The notes under the pieces: generated by a model
Seen by the model: the letters and a program-made list of their open reading frames with translations, nothing else
Told to the model about the DNA's origin: nothing
Database searches by the model: none
Made by a program: the position numbers and the translations under genes
NCBI GenBank assembly: GCA_012274445.1
Contig: JAAROD010000004.1
Location: 124,001 to 188,000, forward strand
Origin: Sclerotiophoma versabilis
Lineage: Eukaryota; Ascomycota; Dothideomycetes; Pleosporales; Didymellaceae
DNA length: 64,000 nt
Reading direction: 5' to 3'
Shown here: piece by piece, positions 11,297 to 21,949 of the stretch
Position numbering within the stretch: the first letter of the stretch is position 1
How the letters are laid out: every line of letters starts with the position of its first letter

Positions 11297-13604
11297 ATGG
11301 CGCGCTCACACATCGCCGCAGCTTTTGGCGCGGCTCTCATCGCCGTCTTGATTGTCGGACAGCTTGTCGCCAACCTGGGCTTTCCAACCCGTGACTTCTG
11401 GCACGGGGGGCTGGGTCAGAGCCACCATGGCAGCCAGCAGGACCCGTTCATGAGCACCGGGCAGGGTGGAGGCGTGGTGGAAGACCCCTCGCAGTACCTG
11501 ATTGGCGTGGGCAAGGCAGACATCACTGGGTAGGCCGACGGCGCCAGCAGCATGCATCGCAGCACTGACTCAAAACAGCCCCGTCGTCGAGCTCAACTTG
11601 ATGGGCTATGCCAACTCGTCGCAGGTTGGCACAGGCCTGCGTCAGCGCCTGTACTCCCGCGCCTTCATCGTAGGCAGCCCCAGCGATGCAAGCGAGCGCG
11701 TCGTGTACATGGTGCTGGACACCCAGTCCGGCGACACTGCCATCCGCAACGGCATCCTGGAAGGCCTCCGGGCCCTGGGCCCTGAATACTCCGTCTACAC
11801 CAAGGACAATGTTGCCGTGACGGGCACACATAGCCACTCCGGCCCGGGAGCCTGGCTGAACTACCTGCTGCCGCAGATCACGAGCTTGGGCTTCGACAAG
11901 CAGAGCTACCAGGCCATTGTCGACGGCGCAGTGCTGTCGGTCCAGCGGGCGCACCAAGGTCTCGCTCCAGGCACCGTCAGTGCAGGAAGCGCGAACATTG
12001 CCGACGCCAACATCAACCGCAGTCTCTTTGCCTATCTGGCCAACCCGGCAGCGGAACGAGCCAGGTACACGGACGATGTGGACAAGACCATGACGCTTCT
12101 GAAGTTCACGAGGTCCAGCGATGGAAAGGCAATGGGCATCCTGAACTGGTTCGCTGTCCACGGCACCAGTATGCTGGGCAACCAGACCTTGATCACGGGC
12201 GACAACAAGGGCGTCGCCGCTTATCTTTTCGAGGAGGCCGTTGCCGCTGAAGACAACATCGCAGAGGGCTTCGTTGCCGGCTTCTCGCAGGCCAACGTCG
12301 GCGACACCTCGCCCAACGTGCTCGGTGCCTACTGCGAAGATGGTACGAATCAGCAATGCAGACTGAATGACAGCACCTGCGCGAACGGCAAGAGTCAAGA
12401 CTGCCATGGCCGTGGACCCTACTTTGGTCTCAACGACGGCGGCGCAAAGTCATGCTACGAGATTGGAAAGCGTCAAGCAGACGGAGCACGCAGCATCTTT
12501 GACACCGCAAGCTTTACGTCCATCTCTGGTAGCGTCCGCTCATTCCACACGTTTGTCGACTTCTCCAACTACACCATCCGCCTCAGCAACGGCTCGCTCG
12601 CCACCACCTGCCCGGCCGCCATGGGCAACTCCTTTGCAGCCGGCACAACCGACGGGCCGGGCGCCTTTGACTTTGTTCAAAACAACCCCGGTGCGCCTTC
12701 AAACCCCTTCTGGAACGTTGTCGGCAGTAGCATCGCGCCGCCCTCCAAAGCGCAAAAGACATGCCAGTACCCCAAGCCCGTCCTTCTCAACGTCGGCGAA
12801 GCAAACACGCCCTACCCCTGGTCGCCCAACATCGTCGACATACAGACCCTGCGCATCGGCCAGTTCATCATCATCGTCTCCCCGGGCGAAGCAACCACCA
12901 TGTCTGGCCGACGTTGGCGCGAAGCCGTCCACAACGCAGCCAAGTCCTCCCTCGTCCCCAGTAGCGTAGACCCGATTGTTGTCCTCGGCGGCCCTGCCAA
13001 CACCTATGCGCACTACATTGCCACGCCCGAAGAATACGCGATCCAGCGTTATGAGGGTGCGAGCACACTGTACGGGCCGCACACGCTCGCAGCCATGATC
13101 AACGCGTCACTTACGTACCTGCCATACCTCAGCGACGAGAACAAGGCCGCGGTCCCGCCCGGCCCAAGCCCGCCAGACAATCGAAACCGCAGCATCAGCC
13201 TGATCACGGGCGTAGTGTACGATGGCGCGCCCTTTGGCAAGTCGTTTGGCGACGTCAAGACAGCCCCGAAAGCGACCTACAGCACCGGCGACACGGTCGA
13301 GGTTGTCTTTGTCGGCGCAAATCCAAGGAACAACCTCCGGCTGGAAGGCACGTTCACGTCGGTCGAGCAGTTCGTCGACGGCGCGTGGGTGCAGATCAAG
13401 AATGACAACGACTGGGAGGTGCTGTATGAGTGGAAGCGCGTCAACGGGCTGACGGGCACGAGCGACGTTACTGTGACGTGGGACACGTCGTTCTCGCGCC
13501 CAGCGGCGGGACGGTACCGGATTAGATATTTTGGCGATGCCAAGGCGATTGGTGGGAAGATGACGGCGTTTGAGGGTAGAAGTGGAGAGTTTAGGATCGT
13601 GTAG
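11297..13604 (+). CDS. Neutral/alkaline (non-lysosomal) ceramidase
   Basis: Two exons, 11297-11529 and 11579-13604 (49 bp intron, in phase), encode 752 residues. This enzyme class hydrolyses ceramide to sphingosine and fatty acid. An N-terminal hydrophobic segment (AAAFGAALIAVLIVGQLVA) is a signal peptide or signal anchor, so the enzyme is secretory or membrane-tethered. Catalytic-domain marks follow: GVGKADITGPVVE at the start, GTHSHSGPG (His162 and His164, expected Zn ligands), HGTSMLGN (His272), and QANVGDTSPN with the expected nucleophile Ser322. A C-terminal immunoglobulin-like domain (FGDVKTAPKATYSTGDTVEVVF onward) is typical of the family. All key residues seen are intact. The gene converges on the C2-domain gene with 290 bp between stops. 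Confidence 0.94.
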
Positions 13605-13894
13605 GTTAGAGGTGGAGAGTTTCGGATCGTGTGGGGTGTGACGATGATGATATGGAGATGGATGTACATGAGCGAAAGTCAAATTGAAAAAAGACAAGGA
13701 GTGCATTTGAATGCGGGTATCCTAACGCGCCGACCTAGCCTCCGTCCGTATCCCTAGTGAAGTGAAGTGAAAACCCCCCATAGCAAAGTAAAACGAAAGT
13801 ATACCAGAAGAAAGAATCTATCCCATGCCCCGGACTGTCAAAATATCGTACATGATCCCCGCCATGCAACATGGCGGTCATAGCATCATCTCAT

Positions 13895-15986
13895 CTACAC
13901 ATATGCTCCGTAATCCCTGCCCCTGGTCCTCGGCCGCCTGCCTCCACCGCCAGGCCCAATGTCAATGCTCTGCAGCTCCAAGCTCAGCGCAACGTCCTCG
14001 TTCTGCATGCCGCGGTCCAGCGGGATCTTGGCGGGGATGGGCGGCGCACCACCACCGCCGCCGCCAGCGTGCCTGCCGCTGTAGCTGCCGTAGCTGTTGG
14101 GCGTGTGGCGCTCTCGCAGCGCTTCCCTGGAGCGCGAAGAAGACTCGTAGCCTCGCGAGACGGGGCGGTTGGAATCGTAGCCGCGCGAAACAGGACGGCT
14201 GGAATCGTAGCCCCTCGATACCGGGCGTCTGCTGTCATACCCGCTGTCGCGGTCTGCCAGGACGAGGGCGTTGGACGGGTCAAAGTCCGGCTGCCGGCGC
14301 GTCATGACGAGTGCCTGGCTAGGTACGGGTTCTGCTGAGCCGAACGTCACGTCGGCAGCGGTTGCGATGCGGTCTCGCTCGGCGCGGTCGCGGCGGTACT
14401 TTTCCTCTCTTGCCTGCGCTTCCTGGAGGCTGCGGCTGCCGTTGAGCTGGGCGCGAATGCGAGGTGCTTTCTCTTTGACCGTGCCCTTTGGTTCTGGCTC
14501 AGGGGCCCAATTGTCGACGGGGAGGTGGTCGGAGGCGTCAACGACACGGCCGCTAAACGTGACGATTTGGCCTTTGTCGTTGTACTCCATCCGGCTTCCG
14601 GGACGGTCGGGTTCGTCGTCGGCTGGCTTGGAAAGCGAGGGATTGAGCACGTTGAAGTCATCGGGGCCAAAGGGTACGCCCGACAACCGGCGCTGACCAC
14701 AGTCCTCGTCTGGCGGGGGAGGCCGCGGCGATACCGACTTGCGTGTAGGCATGCTTCGTGCAGGCATCCTGGACGCGCGCTCGTCTACAGGGTTAGGCGA
14801 GTGCCTTGGACTGGGCATGGGGCTGTGGGCACGAGGCCTTGGGTTAGGGCTATGAGCACGGGGTTTGTAGACGGGCGCGTATCCGTTGACGGGGGACCTC
14901 CGGTGCGGCTCCTCAGGCGGATCATGGTCGTAGTACGAATCCGGTGGAGGCTGCGACTGGTAGTGAACCAACTCGTGCGGCTGAACGGGCGCGGTGTAGT
15001 CGGGTGGCGCGTGGTATTCAGCTGGCTCTGAGTACTGTCGGAGGCGTGGCGGTGTCTCGTAAGCGGGAGGCGCTTGGTAAGAGTCTCTCTCCCGTCGAGA
15101 CACATCGAAGCCAGCTACGAGAGCAGCAGGAAGCGAGGTCTCTTGTCTCAACGGGGACGGCGCCATTGTGTCGCGCGACACTGGCCGGCTGTTCGACTGG
15201 GCAGTGGGGCGAGGGTGCGTGTAGCGTCGCTCTGTAGGCTGGCGGTACTCGAAATCAGGAGCACCATACGGCTGACGTTGCAGATCGTAGCCAGGCTCGG
15301 GCGACGGCTCCTGGTGGCGTGTGAAGTTGAGTGGCGCTGGCGAGTCGCCCGCGTAGGGGTTGGAGGAGCTGTACGAGTGCTTGTGCGGTATCGTCGCTGC
15401 GTTCTTGCGGTGGGCTGGTGGTGGGGGAGGAAGGTCGAAGTCCTCGTCTTCGACGGTGGGCTGCATGGCGCTCTGTCTCCGGTGCGAGTGGGTGTCGTGG
15501 TACGAGGGAGATGCCTCGATGTAGCTGTTCGGCCGATACTGCTCGACGGGCGAGGCCTGCTCCTGGCTGCGCAGGTTGCTCCTGCTCGAGCGCAGTGGTG
15601 CAACATGGTAAGACGGGTCGTCGTAGGGATCCTGGACATGTGGGGAAGAACGGGCGGTGGGGTAGCGCTGGTCTGGCTCGTAGCTGTGTTGGGTGGGAAC
15701 GACGGGGGCAGAGTGGGAGTGCACGGCGTCGACGGGCGGCGGCTGGGCGTGTGCTCGGGGAGAGCGGAGGTCGTCCTGCGACATGGTCCTGCCGTGTGCG
15801 GTTTCTGTAAGGTGACGGGGCAGGGCATCGACTGGCTTCACCTCGTATGGCCGCGGCGCTGCGTACGACATGTCGAAGTGCTCGCTGGCCTGTGCCAGGT
15901 TCGGGTTCGAAGTGCGTGGGTTGGGCGGTGGATGGGGGTCCTGTGGCGGCTGCTGGCGCGCCGGTGTGCTGTGGCTCGATGCTGGT

Positions 15987-16027
<41 letters not shown>

Positions 16028-16832
16028 GGATGCGTCGGGTATCGGCCGTCGACTGGGCTGCAGCGGCGCAGGGTCTTGAGCGTGTCGTGGAGAGCCCAGT
16101 TCGCGCGGACCAGCACGTGCGCCCTGTAGTCCGCGGTGCTCTGGCGTGCTCACGGGCGAGGGCGAGGCGGCGGCGGTCGGGTCTGAGGGGAGCGGTCTCC
16201 GCTTGATGGGCGTGCTCTCCCGCGCTCCTCGTGCGCCGCGAGGGCCTCCTACGGCGGCGCTGGCTCCCTCGGGCAGCGACGAGTCGCGCTTCTTGTCGGC
16301 GGCTGGCTTGTCGGCCTTGGGGCGGGTGTCGTAGTAGGTGAACTCGATGCGGATCTCGCCCGCATACTTGCCCTTGCAGTCGAGGGTGTGCCAGCCGTCG
16401 GACTGGCCGCCGCCGGGGTTGATGACGCCGGCGAGGCTGATGAAGGTGTCGCCGATCAGCTCCGTCTTGCGGTCGTCGTTGAAGACGGAGACCTTGATGC
16501 GGTGGTAGTCGGGCGAGTCGTGGACGGTGAAGCGGAGCTCCTGGTCCCTGCAGATGCATCAGCGTTCTCTGTCGCGTCGAGTCGCGGCGGGGCACTCACC
16601 ACTTGGGCGTCTGCCCACCGCGCTTGTCCGTGTGCGTCTTCTTGGCCTCCTTGCCGAGGCGTGCAGCGCAGTAGGGGTCCTGCTTGCCCATGGTCCGCTT
16701 GTTGGGCAGGTTGCGGGCGCGGTCGATGATGGCGACCAGCGTGCCGATGACGGGCCCGTCGACGGTCATGTCCGAGAAGATGCCGGCCGTGTGCGCGCCG
16801 CCAAAGGCTGCCATGTTGAGCTTGGCAGCCAT
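13895..16832 (-). CDS. C2-domain, proline-rich protein, Fic1/Inn1-like
   Basis: Two exons on the minus strand, 16832-16600 and 16547-13895 (52 bp intron), encode 961 residues. An N-terminal C2 domain (about residues 15-145; IGTLVAIIDRARNLPNKRTMGKQDPYCAARLG, then LRFTVHDSPDYHRIKVSVFNDD, WHTLDCKGKYAGEIRIEFTYYD) is interrupted by the intron. The rest is a long disordered, Pro/Ser/Tyr/Arg-rich tail with many PxxP motifs. This is the layout of fungal ingression proteins (Inn1/Fic1), which act at the septum with SH3 partners during cytokinesis; the tail here is much longer than in the yeasts. It carries a 13-Ala run coded by a CAG/CTG tract and three to four copies of a GYDSSRPVSR-type 10-residue repeat. 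Long open frames on the opposite strand are shadows of the GC-rich, biased codon use. Confidence 0.82.
14145..14250 (-). repeat. In-frame 30-bp coding repeat (GYDSSRPVSR)
   Basis: Three to four imperfect 30-bp units code for GYDS[S/N/R]RPVSR in the tail of the C2-domain protein. The units differ at a few positions, mostly third codon positions, indicating older duplication rather than a fresh slippage event. Confidence 0.75.
15988..16026 (+). repeat. (CAG)13 tract, coding for polyalanine on the minus strand
   Basis: Thirteen perfect CAG units. On the coding (minus) strand the phase is GCT, giving 13 alanines in the disordered tail of the C2-domain protein. The perfect purity suggests it is length-variable. 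Confidence 0.9.
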
Positions 16833-16872
16833 GGTGGAAGGGGAGGGCGGTCGAGCTGCGTGCGGGCTGGGA

Positions 16873-16922
16873 ACGAGCGAGGGGAGCAGGGGGAGCGAGG
16901 GGAGCGAGGGGAGCGAGGGGAG
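16873..16922. repeat. 10-bp gagcgagggg minisatellite
   Basis: About five near-perfect copies of a 10-bp purine unit lie 40-90 bp upstream of the C2-domain gene start, probably in its 5' untranslated leader. Read on the transcript strand it is a C/T-rich tract. Confidence 0.8.
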
Positions 16923-16984
16923 TCGGGTAGCCGGGGCAGGTGGTGGTGCAGGCCGTCGACGGCGTGCATGCGCGGGGCAGTCGG

Positions 16985-17099
16985 GGTGGTGGTGGTAGTG
17001 CTCGTGGTAGTGCAGGTGGTGGTGGTAGTGCTGGTGGTGGTGGTAGTGCTGGTGGTGGTGGTAGTGCTGGTGCTGGTGGTGCTGGTAGTGCTGGTGGAG
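16985..17099. repeat. GTGGTGGTGGTAGTGCTG-type minisatellite
   Basis: About 115 bp of interspersed gtggtggtag and tgctgg units (period near 18 bp with 3-bp substructure) upstream of the C2-domain gene. On the transcript strand it becomes a C/A-rich tract (CAC, CAG, TAC triplets). It yields spurious His/Thr-rich open frames. Confidence 0.8.
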
Positions 17100-18603
17100 T
17101 GTGTCGACGAGGGCAAAAGAGCGACTGGCAGCTGGGCTGGATCCTCGGAGCTCTGCTGCAGCTCGAGGGCAGCGTCTCTGTTTACCATGTCTTGGGTCCA
17201 AGTGGCTGGTGAATGACGCTAAGCTGCCCGTCACCAACCTCGCCGCAGCCCCGCGCATCAACCGCTCCGTTTCGCTCCATCCTGCTCCATTCTGCTCCAG
17301 CTAGGCCCACGTACCTTGCAGCCAGCGCCAGCCCGGTTTCTAATTCGGGCCTCCTTCGCTGCAAACGCCGGATGGAGACCGCGCGTTGCCGTGACGGCGC
17401 TGCTGGACTGCCCGGCACAGGCGCGCATCCGTCCTTGTGCGCCTGTGTCGCGACGCTGACAGCTCGGTGCCCTGCCCAGCCCTGCCGCCTCTCTGCTTTG
17501 GGACGCGTCTTCCCCAGCCCTAACGCGTGTGCACGTCGCGCCTCGCACTTCGTCCGTTGCGGGCATGCAACTCCCCTTCGAGCCGCGAGCCTGCATCACG
17601 CTTACACGAGCCGCCTTCGCTGTGCTACCGTAGACAAAACGCCTCGTGCCATCTCTGCTGTCTCGTCACCCTCATCAACCGTCTGGTTTGCATCCTGACC
17701 TTGGGCCATGTGTTGCTCGCTGCTGCTTGACTCGTTCCACAATTATGACATCGGCGCTCATGCATCTTTTGGCTTCCCTTCGCTTGCTGTGCCGGGGTTC
17801 CATGATCTGCGCAGCCCCATCGTACGACGCAACCAGTCCTCAACGACCAAAACAAGACCCTGCCGAGTCCGTCGCGCTCTGAACATAGGTGGCTGGCCGA
17901 CGCGACCAGGTCATTCCCCGTGCTTCGCGTGTTTTCTTATTACTTCTTGCCCTGACCTGCCTGTGCTGAACTTGGGCTTCACCGTGCATCCTTGACCATC
18001 GCTGCGCTCCCCCATTTTGCACCCAAGCAACCGACCAGCACTTCGTACACGGTCAACTTCTCGGAGACGTCATAGCTGACTTGGCTCGTCTGTTTTCGAG
18101 CAAAGTTTGGTGTTCATCATGTCTGAGACCCGGAAGTAATCTTCCATCACACTTCCAAGACCACCACTTCCAAGGCGGCAATGAGACCTGGTCAACTGAG
18201 ACTGCATTCCCAGGGAAACCGGCGACTGCTGAACAAGACAGGCCAAATATCAGTCTGGAATTGCTACGGGCAACCACCGTTATGACGCAGATACCTCCAA
18301 ACTTGAGTTCTGTATCTCGAAATCCAAAACTGGGACATACAGACAGACAGAGTGAACAAACATGTGCGAGGCCAATGCAGTTGAGCAATATCCGCCCAGA
18401 AATGGCTTGAAAGGCTACAAGCCTAGTCAAACGACTCCAGTGGTGATTAGCGTCTCCCGTGACAGCGCGTGTTGCCCCGCTTCTTCGCCCGCTCTGCTTC
18501 CCTCCACGTCCAACGCCACCATGTCAGCGCGTCCGCCACAGCGCACGCGTGGCCAACAGCATTGTAGCCCAGCCAATCTTCTCAGACCAATGTCGCGACC
18601 ACG

Positions 18604-19776
18604 ATGCCATCGCACAAGCCTTCACCGCACCGCTTCATAGCACCCAATCCGCCGTCGACGCAAACACCCAAGCCAAAGTCCAAGTCGAACTTGCGCCATG
18701 CCATCAGCGCACATACACCGAGTACGAGCTCAGAGCCCCGATTCAAGAAACTCACCCCCGCAAAGCGATTCGTAGTCGCGCCCACACAGCGACCTCATGC
18801 CGCCGACGTTGCGCCCCGCGCGCCTGACCGCGTCGAGGAACCCGATTCAAGCCCATCGACAGATTACACGCCGCGGCCAAAGGCGCAGAGGAAGCTCGAG
18901 AGAGTCGATAGCATAGAAGAGGCATCGCAGTCGAGCCTGTCCCGGCCACCGGACGACGACGCACTGGACATTGTGCAGACGATCGAGCAGGGCGCCATAT
19001 TCGTTGAAGACGACGACGACGAGATTCTTTTCGCGTCCGCCTCGCGCCCAAAGCGCCGACGCACCTCACCGCCCTCACCGCCCTCACCGACCTCGCACCA
19101 CCAAGCAACCCCAGGAACGCCTCTGCTCGGCGCCGCACCGCAACGCTTCCGCTTCCCGCCGCAGACACCCATACCCTTCAACACCAACCTCGCCGCTCTC
19201 ACCTCTACCACTCCAGCAACTACCACCGCTGCCACTCCCATTACCACCGTGACCCCCGCGCCCCCCTCACGCCCGCACTTCATCCTCCCCGCACAGCCCA
19301 CAAGCCCGCAGAAACCCTCCCGCCCGCTCCCCGACATCTTCTCGCCCTCACGCAAAACTCACAAGTACATTGCACACGGCCGGGCCTCAACGGTGCAATC
19401 CTGGATCATCGACGCTGCGCAGACCGGCCTCGCCGCTCCAGGGATAGCCTGGGGCAGGGGGAGAGAAGACGGCGTGCGACTACGATTTAGAATCTGCAGT
19501 CTTGGAGGTGGTTGTGTGCGGGAAGCCGAGTGTTTTCCCGGGAGTGTGCTTTTTGCCCGTGCTGAGGCGGAGACGGGTGTTGATGCGGTGGGGGCGGAGA
19601 GTACGAATGGTCAAGGGGAGAGTACGGGCTTGCTTCTTGCTGGACAGGGGGGCGCGAGAGGGGCTGGTGGAGTTCAAGTCAGGGTTGGGGGTGTTGTTGG
19701 GGTGAGGGCGCCGACGTGGGAGGTTGATGTGGGCGGTGAGCGCTGGACGGTGGGTGTTGACTGGGTGCTGCTGTGA
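18604..19776 (+). CDS. Unrecognised, mostly disordered protein with folded C-terminal segment
   Basis: Single exon from an ATG, 390 residues. The first about 270 residues are disordered: Pro, Ser, Thr and basic residues with an acidic patch (FVEDDDDEILF) next to a likely nuclear signal (RPKRRRTSPP). The last about 120 residues look folded: HKYIAHGRASTVQSWIIDAAQTG, followed by Gly/Val-rich beta-type strands (RLRFRICSLGGGCVREAECF ... VQVRVGGVVGVRAPTWEVDVGG ... WVLL). The pattern recalls a small beta-barrel such as an OB-fold, but this is inference. Nuclear protein is the best guess. The ATG at 18604 is chosen as the first Met with this composition. I do not recognise the family. Confidence 0.65.
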   Translation: MPSHKPSPHRFIAPNPPSTQTPKPKSKSNLRHAISAHTPSTSSEPRFKKLTPAKRFVVAPTQRPHAADVAPRAPDRVEEPDSSPSTDYTPRPKAQRKLERVDSIEEASQSSLSRPPDDDALDIVQTIEQGAIFVEDDDDEILFASASRPKRRRTSPPSPPSPTSHHQATPGTPLLGAAPQRFRFPPQTPIPFNTNLAALTSTTPATTTAATPITTVTPAPPSRPHFILPAQPTSPQKPSRPLPDIFSPSRKTHKYIAHGRASTVQSWIIDAAQTGLAAPGIAWGRGREDGVRLRFRICSLGGGCVREAECFPGSVLFARAEAETGVDAVGAESTNGQGESTGLLLAGQGGARGAGGVQVRVGGVVGVRAPTWEVDVGGERWTVGVDWVLL

Positions 19777-20087
19777 GGGCATGACCATGTCACGACTGAT
19801 GACTTACGAATCACCGATGCATCTTACGAGTAGACAGGGCGTATTTATAGCCTGCTATATATAATACTATATAAGTGCCTGTCGAGCGGCTTCTTACGTG
19901 AGTACAGCTACCCTTACCGTTACCGTTATCGTCTGCACTCGCACCTGCTCACCAGTACAAGGTTTTTATCTGCCACGCTTAATCCGCTGCCATCCAAGGG
20001 TTGCGAAAGCCTTGCCATCACAGCTTGCATCCGGCCATCTCAGCTGAGCGTATCTATATTGACTGCAATCCAGCCACCCGAGAACCC
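19777..20087. other. Convergent 3' spacer
   Basis: About 310 bp between two stop codons. It contains an AT-rich stretch (tatttatagcctgctatatataatactatataag, 19841-19875) that would suit 3'-end formation. Nothing else is seen. Confidence 0.4.
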
Positions 20088-21007
20088 CTAGGTAGATCTC
20101 AGAGCGGGAGGTGGCCTAGATGCGGGCTTCTGAACTGTCGTTGGCGATGTCTGTGGTGCCACTGGACCAACACGTGGAGTCGTGGTCTGCTCGCGCTGAC
20201 TCGGTCTGGGTAGGATGCTGCTTTTATGTCTGTCACAGATGTCCTCCTTCTGCTGAAGCGTCTCACGCTCATAATCAATCTCTTGTTGCGATCTGTCCCG
20301 CACTTCGACAAGGTTGGCATGGAGGATGTCTGCAAGCTCGTGCGAGTCTCTCTTTTCCTTTACATACCCTGCAACGTCGACCTTCGAACGGCCGATGAGA
20401 TTGGACATGACATCGAGAAGGAAGCTGTCGTCTTGCTGGCCTATCTCAGACGTCTCAGACATCGCGTCCTCGTCCGCTTCTGCTTCTCGCTTGCAGAGCC
20501 GCTTCCGAGTGTTGGCGCGTCTGCCACCTGCGACATGTTAGTCGAAGCTGGAAGAGCTGCGCGCAGCCTACTTACCTGCACTATGTGACCGTCGAATCCG
20601 ACGCCCGCTAGCAAGACTATCAGGTGTGCCTGGGACGCCGGTCTTGATGTTGCCTGCTTGCTGCAGGGCATTGACAACGTCTTGCACTAGAGCTCGACGC
20701 AGCCTCATGACCTGTGAGAAGTCGTAGTTGAGACAGCAATAGTCTGTCCAATCGTACTCATCGTGAGCTTCGAACCAGTTCAATGTCTTGAGTACAGCAT
20801 GTCTTGCTTCGTCGAGCGTGGCATGCAGGAGCGGTAACTTCTCGTCTGATGCACACTTCAGCGCCGCAGTGACCATGTAAAGAGCCCAGTCAGCTGGCAG
20901 GGTCAGCAAAGGCCAACCGCAAGGGAACTCTGGAAGTTCGGGCAAGTAAGCTACATACTGGGCTTGGTGAGGGTCACTCCTGCTTGCGTTGCTGCTGGTG
21001 CGTTCAT
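20088..21007 (-). CDS. Unrecognised three-exon protein
   Basis: Three exons on the minus strand: 21007-20959, 20893-20576, 20527-20088. The first intron is 65 bp (donor GTATGT, branch GCTGAC, acceptor GCCAG) and the second is 48 bp (GTAAGT ... GCTTCGACTAACATGTCGCAG). Together they give 268 residues with all phases consistent. The N-terminal half is helical (DWALYMVTAALKCASDEKLP, then LKTLNWFEAHDEYDWTDYC). The middle is basic (RRIRRSHSAGGRRANTRKRL). A second helical stretch follows (LLDVMSNLIGRSKVDVAGY, then coiled coil to ERETLQQKEDICDRH), and the tail is Pro/Thr-rich. No family recognised. The reading upstream of the ATG stays open for a while, so an extra 5' exon cannot be excluded. Confidence 0.6.
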
Positions 21008-21520
21008 TATGCGAGCAGCGTCTGAAGGAACGTTCCACGAAGCTAGAGTTGGTGAGCCGTAGTCTGCGTCAAAGACAGCACAGCTTGATAGATTTGAGAG
21101 ACAAGTCGAAGAGAGATGTGAGGCCTGAGGTGCGGGAGGCTGTCCATCTCGTGCCTTCCCTCTCTGTCACCACGGAGCGCTAACACTAGCGGGGACCCTG
21201 ACAGGAGCTGTAAACAGCACCAGCCAGCACCGTCTAAAGTGATGATCGGTTCCACTGGAGTCTGAAGGCTGGTCGGAGGTCGAAGTGTGGGTGGTGAGTT
21301 CTCTGAACTATGAATTAGAGTAGTGGTGTCTGCGCCTATGCACACAAAAACAAACCACCAGCTACATCTTCAAAGCTCGTGTAAAGCTAAATTCACAATT
21401 CTACCGTATCCTCTCATTACCTGTTGACCTCGGTGCCGTCTACGCCAATCACCATTGGTACGTTGTCTTAAAATTAAAGCCCGCCCTATACCCTACGACT
21501 TCTCAAAACTTTCAAACACT
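21008..21520. other. Upstream region of the minus-strand unknown gene
   Basis: About 510 bp. An open frame on the minus strand (to 21345) has some protein-like character (ITLDGAGWCCLQLLSGSPLV) and might be a missed 5' exon of the adjacent gene, but I could not join it with clean splice sites. Confidence 0.3.
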
Positions 21521-21949
21521 ATGTCGAGTCACAGCCCGCTCCATGTCGAAGCCTCTACGCTTCATTTGATCGCCAGAAAGTACACAGCTCTACAATTTTC
21601 TACAAGAACTACAAAGGCCAACGAGATGCTTTCAACCAAGCCAGACTGTGCTTGGACGTCTGACCGGGGGAGGGGGAGTGCTGAGGTCTACATGTGCGTG
21701 GATAAAGACTATGAAAAGCCGGTCCATACAAGAGGTGGGAATTTTACAAAGTGTGTAGTGGGAGCATGGATTAACGCTAGTGCTCAGCTGGTACTTGGGG
21801 ATCCTATTAACTTTGAGGAAGCAGTACTGCAACGGAAAGACTTCTGGGACTGGGAGACAGTAAAGTTGAGACAGAATGGTGTGCAAAAAGTGGTCGGCAG
21901 GTGTCGGAAGCATTTTCCAAGCCGAGACCTGGGACAACGAGCAATTTAG
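21521..21949 (+). CDS. Possible small hypothetical protein
   Basis: An ATG-initiated open frame of 142 codons with no recognised domain. The middle (YEKPVHTRGGNFTKCVVGAW, then NFEEAVLQRKDFWDWETVKL) looks protein-like, with aromatic residues spaced as in a folded protein. Base composition is more AT-rich than in neighbouring genes, and no intron was needed. It may be a lineage-specific gene, an exon fragment of a degraded gene, or chance. Confidence 0.25.
   Translation: MSSHSPLHVEASTLHLIARKYTALQFSTRTTKANEMLSTKPDCAWTSDRGRGSAEVYMCVDKDYEKPVHTRGGNFTKCVVGAWINASAQLVLGDPINFEEAVLQRKDFWDWETVKLRQNGVQKVVGRCRKHFPSRDLGQRAI

Larger units (their letters stand above)
16833..18603. promoter_or_regulatory. Divergent upstream region with purine-rich minisatellites
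   Basis: About 1.77 kb between the ATG of the C2-domain gene (minus) and the ATG of the next plus-strand gene. The first 270 bp next to the C2 gene are low-complexity repeats (listed separately) that would lie in its 5' leader or promoter. The remainder is unique sequence with no convincing gene. Confidence 0.45.

Noticed and set aside
11523..12407. 294-codon minus-strand frame opposite ceramidase
   Set aside because: Ceramidase on the plus strand has all catalytic motifs over the same bases.
15074..16129. 351-codon plus-strand open frame opposite the C2-domain gene
   Set aside because: It is the reverse complement of GC-rich, codon-biased coding sequence; it reads as Val/Arg/Gly-rich filler and has no domain.
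15255..16595. 446-codon minus-strand frame overlapping the C2-domain gene
   Set aside because: It lies in an alternative phase of the same strand, is Arg/His/Pro-rich, and would displace an obvious C2 domain.
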